Source: Polaribacter atrinae
GTDB taxonomy: Bacteria; Bacteroidota; Bacteroidia; Flavobacteriales; Flavobacteriaceae
Assembly (NCBI RefSeq): GCF_038023995.1
Contig: NZ_CP150660.1
Location: 2,602,501 to 2,666,500, forward strand
DNA length: 64,000 nucleotides
Direction: 5' to 3'
The position numbers were made by a program, and so were the translations under genes. How positions within the stretch are numbered: position 1 is the first letter of the stretch; each line of letters opens with the position of its first letter. A model generated the notes under the pieces. The model was not told the DNA's origin. It ran no database searches and saw only the letters and a program-made list of their open reading frames with translations. Positions 25,274 through 32,963 of the stretch are shown here, piece after piece.

Positions 25274-27814
25274 ATGAGAAATTTTAAAAACTTATTATTT
25301 GTAGCTCTACTTTTAGTAACGGCTACTGTTTTAGGACAAACTAAAATTACTGGTAAAGTTGTAGATGATACAAACCAACCTTTACCAGGCGCAAGTGTTG
25401 TTGTAAAAGGTACAACAAACGGAACATCAACAGATTTTGATGGAAAATTTACGTTAACGGCAGATGCTAATTCTGGCACTATCGTTATTTCTTTTATTGG
25501 TTTTAATAAGAGAGAGGTTTCTTTTTCTTCTGCAAAAGCTGATTTAAAAACGATTAAGTTAACAGAAGATGCTGGCGCTTTAGATGAAATAGTTGTTACT
25601 GCAACTTCTTTTGCTATTGGTAGAAAAACTCCAGTTGCAGTGTCTACAGTAAAAGCTGCAGATATTGAAGCGAAGTTAGGAAGTCAAGAATTTCCTGAAA
25701 TTTTAAAATCTACTCCAGGAGTATATGCTACTAAACAAGGTGGTGGTTACGGAGATGGAGACATTAACTTACGTGGGTTTAGAACTCAAAACATTGCTGT
25801 AATGATTAACGGTATTCCTGTTAATGATATGGAAAACGGAGCGGTATATTGGTCTAACTGGGCTGGTTTATCAGATGTTACTTCTGCAATGCAAGTGCAA
25901 AGAGGTTTAGGTGCTTCTAAAGTAGCTGTGCCTTCTATTGGTGGTACAATTAACATTATTTCTAAATCTACTGATGCAATAAAAGGTGGAGCAGTAACAA
26001 TGAGTACTGGTAATAATGGATATCAAAAATATGGTATGACTTTATCTACAGGAATGATGGATAATGGTTTTGCTGTTACAGCATCTGCTTCTAAAGTTTC
26101 TGGTGAAGGATATGTAGACGGATTACAATTTGAAGGAACTAATTACTTCTTAAATGTTTCTAAACAAATTAATGATAATCATAAATTGTCTTTTAATGCT
26201 ATTGGAACAATTCAAGAACACGGACAAAGATTTAACAGAAGAACTATTGCTGAGTATAGAGCAACAGAACAAGGTGGAAAAAGATTTAATCCAGATTGGG
26301 GTTATAGAGACGGTCAAGTAGAAAACTCTTCATTTAACTCTTATCACAAACCTCAGTTATCTGTAAATTATGACTGGACAATTTCTGATAAAACATTTTT
26401 AACTACATCTGTTTATGCATCTTTTGGTTCAGGTGGAGGTAGAAGAACTCAAGGAACAAAATTTACAAACAATGATTATAGATTAGGAGATATAGATCAA
26501 CCAATCGATTTTGATTTAATTGTAGCAGAAAATAAAGCGAGTGGAGCTAATGGAGCAACAGATATTTTTGCTTCTTCAGAAAACTCTCATGAATGGTATG
26601 GTATTTTATCAACATTAAAAACAGACTTAACAGAAACACTTACTTTTTCTGGAGGTATAGATGCAAGAGATTATGTTGGTTCTCACTGGTATGAAGTAAC
26701 AGATCTTTTAGGTGGAGAATATTTCTATAATGATGATCTTGAAGAAAAAACAGGAGGTCAAGCATTAAAAGTAGGAGATCGTTTTTCTAAAGATTATGAT
26801 GGTCATGTTGGTAGATATGGTTTATTTGCACAATTAGAATATAGTAAAAATGACTTATCTGTATTTTTCTCATCTGCAGTATCTAACTCTGTATATAGTA
26901 AAGTAGATAGAATGTCTTATGGTGCTGAAAATAGAGAGTCAGAATCAGCAGATTTCTTAGGATACAGTACAAAAGCAGGTGCTAACTTTAATATTGATGA
27001 CGCACAAAATGTATTTGGTAATATTGGATATTTCTCAAGAGCTCCAATTTTTGACAATATATTTGATAGTGATTATTCTGTAGATTTATATGACGGAGCA
27101 TTAAACGAAAAAGTATTTAGTGTAGAATTAGGATATGGTTTTAAATCACAAATGTTTTCTGCAAACGTTAACTTATATAACACTTCTTGGTTAGATAGAT
27201 TTATGACTTTTAGTCTTCCTGGAGCAAGTGGAGAAGTAATTACATCTAATGTAACTGGCTTAGACGCTTTACACCAAGGTTTAGAAATAGATTTCTTATT
27301 TAAGCCAATCGAAAAATTAGCTATTACAGGTATGGCTTCTTTAGGAAACTGGAGATGGAAAGATAATGCATCTGCAACTACGTTTGATGAAGCTACTGGA
27401 GACATTATATCTAGTGGAACAGTTTATGCAAAAGATTTAAAAGTATCTAATGCTGCACAAACAACTTTTGCTTTAGGTCTTAAATATGATTTATTAGATA
27501 AAACAAGTGTTTCTTTAGATTATAATTACGCTGGAGACAATTATGCTACTATGAATGTTACATCTAGAACAGATGAGGCTGATAGCGGAATTGACACTTG
27601 GAAAATGCCTAACTTTCATTTATTTGATTTAGGACTTAGACATGGTTTCGAAATAGCTGGTTTATCTTCTACGTTAAATGCAAATGTGAATAACCTTTTT
27701 AATGTAGAATACATTTCAAATGCAAACAACGGTTCAAACTCAAACTATGATACTGCACAAGTTTATTATGGAGCAGGAAGAACGTTTAGTTTAGGATTAA
27801 AAGTTAAATTTTAG
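25274..27814 (+). CDS. TonB-dependent receptor with carboxypeptidase-like N-terminal domain
   Basis: An 846-residue outer-membrane receptor. Order: signal peptide (MRNFKNLLFVALLLVTATVLG), CarboxypepD_reg-like domain (about 23-105), plug (about 118-228, with the STPGVYATKQGGGYGDGDIN region) and a 22-strand barrel ending in KVKF, with the usual terminal Phe. It imports a ligand energised by TonB-ExbBD. The partner lipoprotein gene follows 13 bases later. It is not an SusC-length protein and its partner is not SusD, so a glycan is not particularly indicated. The operator-like repeat upstream hints at phosphate control. Confidence 0.92.
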   Translation: MRNFKNLLFVALLLVTATVLGQTKITGKVVDDTNQPLPGASVVVKGTTNGTSTDFDGKFTLTADANSGTIVISFIGFNKREVSFSSAKADLKTIKLTEDAGALDEIVVTATSFAIGRKTPVAVSTVKAADIEAKLGSQEFPEILKSTPGVYATKQGGGYGDGDINLRGFRTQNIAVMINGIPVNDMENGAVYWSNWAGLSDVTSAMQVQRGLGASKVAVPSIGGTINIISKSTDAIKGGAVTMSTGNNGYQKYGMTLSTGMMDNGFAVTASASKVSGEGYVDGLQFEGTNYFLNVSKQINDNHKLSFNAIGTIQEHGQRFNRRTIAEYRATEQGGKRFNPDWGYRDGQVENSSFNSYHKPQLSVNYDWTISDKTFLTTSVYASFGSGGGRRTQGTKFTNNDYRLGDIDQPIDFDLIVAENKASGANGATDIFASSENSHEWYGILSTLKTDLTETLTFSGGIDARDYVGSHWYEVTDLLGGEYFYNDDLEEKTGGQALKVGDRFSKDYDGHVGRYGLFAQLEYSKNDLSVFFSSAVSNSVYSKVDRMSYGAENRESESADFLGYSTKAGANFNIDDAQNVFGNIGYFSRAPIFDNIFDSDYSVDLYDGALNEKVFSVELGYGFKSQMFSANVNLYNTSWLDRFMTFSLPGASGEVITSNVTGLDALHQGLEIDFLFKPIEKLAITGMASLGNWRWKDNASATTFDEATGDIISSGTVYAKDLKVSNAAQTTFALGLKYDLLDKTSVSLDYNYAGDNYATMNVTSRTDEADSGIDTWKMPNFHLFDLGLRHGFEIAGLSSTLNANVNNLFNVEYISNANNGSNSNYDTAQVYYGAGRTFSLGLKVKF

Positions 27815-27827
27815 AAAAACATAAAGA

Positions 27828-29639
27828 ATGAAAAAAATACTTTTATTATTAACAGTTTTTTCAATGGTTTTCACTTCTTGTGATCCATTAGAAGATATAT
27901 ATGAAGAAGTTGATGCTAATGCATCTGGTATTGTTGGAGATGTAGTATTTACACTTACTGATGAAGATTATGAAACTTTAGACTTGTCTTATGGTAGTTT
28001 TAACTCAGAAGATGAAGCAAAAGAAGCTTTACCTGGTTTTTTATCTGGTAAATACCCAGTTTGGGGAAAAGGTTCTGCTGCATTAGTTTCATATGATTTA
28101 TATGTAGGAAACGCTTTTTCTGTAGATAACTATACTTTAAGCTTAGAAGATTATGCAACTAGCGGAAGTACTTTATTAGGTTTCGAATCTACTGCAACAC
28201 CAGCAGATTATTTAGTAGATATTATTACTAGTCAATATGCTACAGCTGATGAAGGAGATTATGTATCTGCTTATTATGATCAATATACTGGAGGTGCATT
28301 TACTGTAACTCCAACAGTTTCTTTAGATGAAAATTTAGATTACGGTACAACTGCTGGAGATTTAACCACTGTTTCTGGTGGTGCTTGGGCTAGTCATAAT
28401 GGAACTCCTAATCAATTATTATACTCAACTGATGGTTTGACAATGGATGATTATCCTTCCTCTAGTATTGGAGGCGCCTTAGCAATATCTTCTTCTGGTT
28501 CAGAAGATATTAATACAGCTATTTCTTCAGAATTAACTTCAAATAAAATATATTCTAGTGCTTTAATAAAATTAAGTGAAGTTGGTAATGGTACTTATTT
28601 TTTCCATTTAATGGAAGATGCCGGAACTTTTGTTTTTTCTGCAAGAACTGGTGCAAAAAGCGATGGTAATGGAAAAGTATTATTTGGTATTGGGGCAAGT
28701 TCAAGTTCATTAACTTACGGAACAACAGCTTACGAATTAGATACTACTTATCTTTTAGTAACTTCTTATGAAGTAGAAACAGGTATTGCAAATTTATATG
28801 TATTAACGTCTGTTACAGATACAGAGCCAACTACTCCAGAAGCAACAAATACAGGTAATGCAGGTAATACTGCTAAAAACATAGCTATCCGTCAGGGTGG
28901 TGGTGGACCATCTGCAGTAATTGATGGGATCCGTGTTGCTAACACTTGGTCTTCTATTATGAGTAATGAAACTTTAGAAGATGAAACTGTAGGTAATAAA
29001 GAAACGTATAATGCAATTTATACTTATACTGGTGGTGCTTGGGCATTGCCATCTGATAATGGTTTTTACTCAGTAACAGATGCTGATTTTGCTTCAATGT
29101 CAATTGAGAATTTTGGAAGTTCAACTTCTGCAGATGATTATTTACCAGCATTTTTAAATATTAAATTTCCTTATGCAAAAAATGGAGATGTTTTAAATGT
29201 ATTGTATAAATATGTTTCTAGTTCAAGTGGAGCTCAAACTCGTGGTGATGCTTATACAAAAACAGATGGTGTTTGGATGGCACATGAGTCTACAACAGTT
29301 GCTTCTTTACAGTTAGCACATGACGGTGCTAATTGGGTACCAGACAATACTATTAAATATGAATTAGTTGATGCAGATTATACATTAATTAAAGATACGT
29401 ATGGAGCAAATCCAGATTTTGCAGCTGCTGTTGCAAACTTAGATACTTATGGTAACATCAGTACTTTTAACTGGACTGATGAGCAAATTGACACTGTAAT
29501 TAATACAGTAATTAATGCGCACTTCTCAGGTATGGAAGAAGGACAAAAATTTGCAATTACAGTTTTTGTTTATAACGGTTCTGCTCAAAATGTAGTTTAC
29601 AGATATGTTTTAAATGGAGGTACATACGTAAGAGATTAA
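27828..29639 (+). CDS. Surface lipoprotein partner of the TonB receptor, four divergent repeats plus lectin-like domain
   Basis: A 603-residue lipoprotein (MKKILLLLTVFSMVFTSC, Cys18, then an acidic linker). I do not recognise a named family. Four divergent repeats are visible, each opening with an acidic-aromatic motif and leading to an Ala/Leu-Pro helix: TLTDEDYETL (about 42-51), SLEDYATSG (about 105), SVTDADFASM (about 408-418) and ELVDADYTLI (about 510). Between the second and third lies a beta-rich segment (about 190-385, ending AVIDGIRVANTWSSI) resembling a concanavalin A-like domain. Position directly after the receptor suggests a substrate-capturing lid or binding protein. Confidence 0.7.
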   Translation: MKKILLLLTVFSMVFTSCDPLEDIYEEVDANASGIVGDVVFTLTDEDYETLDLSYGSFNSEDEAKEALPGFLSGKYPVWGKGSAALVSYDLYVGNAFSVDNYTLSLEDYATSGSTLLGFESTATPADYLVDIITSQYATADEGDYVSAYYDQYTGGAFTVTPTVSLDENLDYGTTAGDLTTVSGGAWASHNGTPNQLLYSTDGLTMDDYPSSSIGGALAISSSGSEDINTAISSELTSNKIYSSALIKLSEVGNGTYFFHLMEDAGTFVFSARTGAKSDGNGKVLFGIGASSSSLTYGTTAYELDTTYLLVTSYEVETGIANLYVLTSVTDTEPTTPEATNTGNAGNTAKNIAIRQGGGGPSAVIDGIRVANTWSSIMSNETLEDETVGNKETYNAIYTYTGGAWALPSDNGFYSVTDADFASMSIENFGSSTSADDYLPAFLNIKFPYAKNGDVLNVLYKYVSSSSGAQTRGDAYTKTDGVWMAHESTTVASLQLAHDGANWVPDNTIKYELVDADYTLIKDTYGANPDFAAAVANLDTYGNISTFNWTDEQIDTVINTVINAHFSGMEEGQKFAITVFVYNGSAQNVVYRYVLNGGTYVRD

Positions 29640-29660
29640 ATTTTTCTTACATAAATTCTA

Positions 29661-29689
29661 AAAACCACCTCAATTGAGGTGGTTTTTTT
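29661..29689 (+). terminator. Terminator after the TonB receptor unit
   Basis: AAAACCACCTCAA is followed directly by its complement and a run of seven T. Confidence 0.9.
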
Positions 29690-29733
29690 ATTATTAAAAT
29701 TAGTAACTTTACAGCTTTAAAAATCTTTATATA

Positions 29734-30156
29734 ATGAAAGACATACATTCTTATTGGGCATACCTTGTTTTAGCAATTTTAATTTTTACAGTTGTAAATG
29801 CAATCATCGGATTAAAACAAAAAAAAGAGTTTACAGATAAAGATCTAAGATTAGGTTTGTTTACCCTTATTGTATCTCATATACAGTTACTAATTGGTTT
29901 AGGATGGTATTTTATGTCGCCTTGGTATAAAACCTTAAAAGCTAACGGAAGTGAAGTTATGGGAGACAAAGCAGTAAGGCTTTTAGCAGTAGAACACCCA
30001 TTAATGATGGTTATTGCTATTGTTTTCATTACAATAGGTTGGTCTAAACATAAAAAGAAAACAGAAGACGTTGCAAAGTTTAAAACGTTTGCAATCTTTT
30101 ACGGTATTGCTTTATTATTGATTCTTTCTAGAATCCCTTGGAGTAACTGGTTATAG
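29734..30156 (+). CDS. Four-helix membrane protein of unknown function
   Basis: A 140-residue protein with four hydrophobic helices (about 8-25, 42-65, 88-108, 118-136). Homologues in Bacteroidota are often labelled as a cytochrome b-like protein or, wrongly, as ribosomal protein L27; a His pair that could bind haem is not clear here (SHIQLLIG and VEHPLMMV offer candidates). It lies 43 bases upstream of the acyltransferase gene and may be in the same transcript. Function unknown. Confidence 0.65.
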   Translation: MKDIHSYWAYLVLAILIFTVVNAIIGLKQKKEFTDKDLRLGLFTLIVSHIQLLIGLGWYFMSPWYKTLKANGSEVMGDKAVRLLAVEHPLMMVIAIVFITIGWSKHKKKTEDVAKFKTFAIFYGIALLLILSRIPWSNWL

Positions 30157-30199
30157 TAACGATTATTCTTATGTAAATAAGAATCTATATTAGATTTAA

Positions 30200-30928
30200 A
30201 TGAAAATTTTAAGCTACATAATATCACCAATTTTCATATTGGTGTTTTTTTTAAGTCTACTCATATTTCATCCATTGCAATGGTTGGGGTTAAAGTTGTT
30301 TGGATATAAAGGACATCAGTTGGTAGTAGACTATATGAACTGGTTTTTATCTAAGACACTTTTAATTTTAGGAGTCGTTGTAAGGGTAGAGAATAAGCAT
30401 AAGTTACCAGAAGACTGTTCGCTAGTTTTTGTTTCTAATCATCAAAGTATGTTTGATATTTCGCCAATTAGTTGGGCGTTTAGAAAACACCATCCAAAAT
30501 TTGTATCTAAAAAAGAGTTAGGTAAAGGCATACCAAGTATTTCATTTAACCTAAGACATGGCGGTGCAGCATTAATAGATAGAAAAGATCCAAAACAAGC
30601 AATTTCTGCTTTAATAGCCTTTTCTAAACGGATAAAAGAAAATAAATGGGGAGCTGTTATTTTTCCGGAAGGAACAAGAAGTAGAGACGGTAAACCAAAA
30701 CAATTTGCAATAAACGGTCTAAAAGTAATCACTAAAGTCAATAAAGAGGGCTATATTGTGCCGATTACCATAAATAATTCGTGGAAAATTTTTAAATACG
30801 GAAAATTTCCATTAGGTTTAGGTAATCCAATTATATTTACTGTTCATCAACCTGTAAAAATAAATTCTTTACCTTTTGATGAATTATTAGAAAAAACAGA
30901 ATCAGTTATTAAAGAACACATAAAATAA
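30200..30928 (+). CDS. plsC: 1-acyl-sn-glycerol-3-phosphate acyltransferase
   Basis: Adds the second acyl chain to lysophosphatidate in phospholipid synthesis at the inner membrane. The catalytic HxxxxD is NHQSMFD (His81, Asp86) and the substrate-binding FPEGTRS is at about 154-160. The N-terminus carries one or two membrane helices (about 7-25, 50-62). Its 242-residue length is normal. The acyl-ACP desaturase gene starts four bases after its stop, which points to a joint lipid-synthesis operon. Confidence 0.94.
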   Translation: MKILSYIISPIFILVFFLSLLIFHPLQWLGLKLFGYKGHQLVVDYMNWFLSKTLLILGVVVRVENKHKLPEDCSLVFVSNHQSMFDISPISWAFRKHHPKFVSKKELGKGIPSISFNLRHGGAALIDRKDPKQAISALIAFSKRIKENKWGAVIFPEGTRSRDGKPKQFAINGLKVITKVNKEGYIVPITINNSWKIFKYGKFPLGLGNPIIFTVHQPVKINSLPFDELLEKTESVIKEHIK

Positions 30929-30932
30929 AGAT

Positions 30933-31916
30933 ATGTCTATACATAACGTAAGAAAAGAAGTGATGCTAACTTTAGAAAAAAGTATGGATCGTTTCATGGA
31001 AAAATATTTAATCCCTGCAGAAAAAATCTGGCAGCCAACAGATTTTTTACCTAATTCTCAAAAAGATTCTTTTATTACTGAAGTAGAGGAAATTAGAGAA
31101 TTATCTAAAGAATTGCATGACGATTTTTGGGTTGTTCTAGTAGGAGATACTATTACAGAAGAAGCATTACCAACATACGAATCTTGGTTATTAGATTTAG
31201 ACGGAGTTTCTCAAGACCCAGATAATAGTTGGGCAAAATGGGTAAGAACCTGGACAGCAGAAGAAAACAGACATGGAGATGTTTTAAACAAATACTTGTA
31301 TTTATCTGGACGTGTAAATATGCGTGAAGTAGAAATTTCTACACAACATTTAATTGCAGATGGTTTTGATATTGGTACTTCTACAGATCCATATAAAAAC
31401 TTTGTGTACACAAGTTTCCAAGAATTAGCAACCTACGTTTCTCATAACAATGTAGCTAAAATTGCACGTAAAAAAGGACACAAAGCTTTGGCTAAAATGT
31501 CTAAAATTATTGCAGGAGATGAAATGCGTCATCATAAAGCATATACAGAATTTGTAAAAGAAATCTTTAAAATAGACCCGAGTGAAATGATGTTGGCTTT
31601 TCATCACATGATGAAATATAAAATTGTAATGCCAGCAATGCATTTAAGACAGTCTTTTGAAACAAAAGGTAGTTTATTTGATGATTTTTCTATCGTTGCG
31701 CAAAGAGTAGGTGTTTATACAGGCTTCGATTATGTAGATATCTTAAGAAAGTTAAATGAAGCTTGGGAAATTGATAAAATTACAAATCTTACGCCAGAAG
31801 CAGAAAAAGCAAGAGATTATTTAATGAAATTACCAGACAGAATGCAGCGAATTACAGAAAGAATTGTAGTTCCACAAACAGATTTTAAATTTAAATGGAT
31901 GTTGAATCCTAGTTAG
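30933..31916 (+). CDS. Acyl-ACP desaturase
   Basis: A soluble di-iron desaturase of the plant stearoyl-ACP type, 327 residues. Both iron motifs are present: EENRHGD (about 110-116) and GDEMRHHKAY (about 191-200). It introduces a double bond into ACP-bound acyl chains, consistent with membrane fluidity control in a cold marine bacterium. It sits four bases after plsC, so it likely supplies unsaturated acyl groups to the same pathway. A strong terminator follows at 32008. Confidence 0.92.
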   Translation: MSIHNVRKEVMLTLEKSMDRFMEKYLIPAEKIWQPTDFLPNSQKDSFITEVEEIRELSKELHDDFWVVLVGDTITEEALPTYESWLLDLDGVSQDPDNSWAKWVRTWTAEENRHGDVLNKYLYLSGRVNMREVEISTQHLIADGFDIGTSTDPYKNFVYTSFQELATYVSHNNVAKIARKKGHKALAKMSKIIAGDEMRHHKAYTEFVKEIFKIDPSEMMLAFHHMMKYKIVMPAMHLRQSFETKGSLFDDFSIVAQRVGVYTGFDYVDILRKLNEAWEIDKITNLTPEAEKARDYLMKLPDRMQRITERIVVPQTDFKFKWMLNPS

Positions 31917-32007
31917 TATTAGAAGCGATTTCTTGTTATCATTACGTAGTTTTTTGAAAAAAAGAGTAGCGTTAATTAGAGTTGAACTTTTTTTATGCAT
32001 AATTCAT

Positions 32008-32047
32008 AAAAAGACCTTTCTGTTTACATGCAGAAAGGTCTTTTTTT
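32008..32047. terminator. Strong terminator, desaturase gene / nitrilase gene
   Basis: A perfect 15-bp stem (AAAAAGACCTTTCTG and complement) has an 8-base loop and ends in eight T. It lies between converging genes. Confidence 0.9.
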
Positions 32048-32086
32048 TGTTGATAAAATTCACCTGTTTTTAAGTTGTTAGTATTG

Positions 32087-32893
32087 TTATGAATCAATAC
32101 TAAAAGTATCCATATCATTTAAAAAACCCATTTTTTTTCGAATACGATCTTGATCTGTTTTAAGTAAAGTTGCAGTTATATTTCCAATTTCATTGTTTTG
32201 TAAGAAAGAAAGTTCTTCACCTAAAAAATCAACTACTAAAGAATTTCCAGAATACACATAACTGTTAGCATCTTTACCAGTTCTGTTTACACCAATAACA
32301 TAACTCATATTTTCTATTGCACGCGCTTTTAAAAGTGTATCCCAAGCTTTAATTCGAGTAACAGGCCAATTTGCCATAAAAATTAAAAGATCATAATTTT
32401 CTGCATTTCTAGCCCAAATAGGAAAACGTAAATCATAACAAATTAACGGACAAATTTTCCATCCTTTATAATTTACAATTAGTTTTTCTGTTCCAGAAGT
32501 ATATATTTTATCTTCTCCTGCTAAGGTAAAAGAATGTCGTTTGTTATAGGTTTCAATTTTTGCAGAAGGATGTACAAAAACCAGACGATTGTAATATTTT
32601 TTGTCACCTTGAGCGCAGTCGAAAGGTCTTTCGTATATCACTAAGCTACCACAAATGGCTATATCGTTTTCTACCGCCATTTTTTGCATCCAAGAAACAG
32701 TGTTTCCATCCATGTTTTCTGCAACTTTTTCGGGGTGCATCGTAAAACCAGAAGTAAACATTTCTGGTAATACCACAAGATCTACATTCTTAGAAAGTGC
32801 ATTTATTTTTTCTTCAAAAAAAGCAAGGTTTTTGTCTGGGGTTTCCCAAACTAAATCAGCCTGAATACCAACAATGTTTAATTCGTTTTTCAT
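32087..32893 (-). CDS. Nitrilase superfamily amidohydrolase (omega-amidase type)
   Basis: A 268-residue carbon-nitrogen hydrolase, likely the omega-amidase that removes amide nitrogen from 2-oxoglutaramate (YafV/Nit2-like; inferred). The Glu-Lys-Cys triad is visible in LPEMFTSGF (about 43), the Lys in the NKRHSF region, and the nucleophile in PLICYDLRFP (about 148). I start it at ATG 32893, one codon inside the open frame. Oddity: at about residues 87-97 the peptide RPFDCAQGDKK is encoded by a dispersed palindromic repeat (32603-32628) inserted without breaking the frame. Confidence 0.9.
   Translation of the reverse strand: MKNELNIVGIQADLVWETPDKNLAFFEEKINALSKNVDLVVLPEMFTSGFTMHPEKVAENMDGNTVSWMQKMAVENDIAICGSLVIYERPFDCAQGDKKYYNRLVFVHPSAKIETYNKRHSFTLAGEDKIYTSGTEKLIVNYKGWKICPLICYDLRFPIWARNAENYDLLIFMANWPVTRIKAWDTLLKARAIENMSYVIGVNRTGKDANSYVYSGNSLVVDFLGEELSFLQNNEIGNITATLLKTDQDRIRKKMGFLNDMDTFSIDS
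32603..32628. repeat. Dispersed palindromic repeat inside the nitrilase gene
   Basis: GTCACCTTGAGCGCAGTCGA followed by AAGGTC is a form of the common Bacteroidota intergenic repeat. Here it is in-frame in a coding region and encodes PFDCAQGD on the minus strand. Confidence 0.8.
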
Positions 32894-32963
32894 CAAAAAA
32901 TAATTTAATGATTAAAGATGTATAAAAGTAAGTTTTTGTAATTTAGAAATCCAAAAAAATGCT

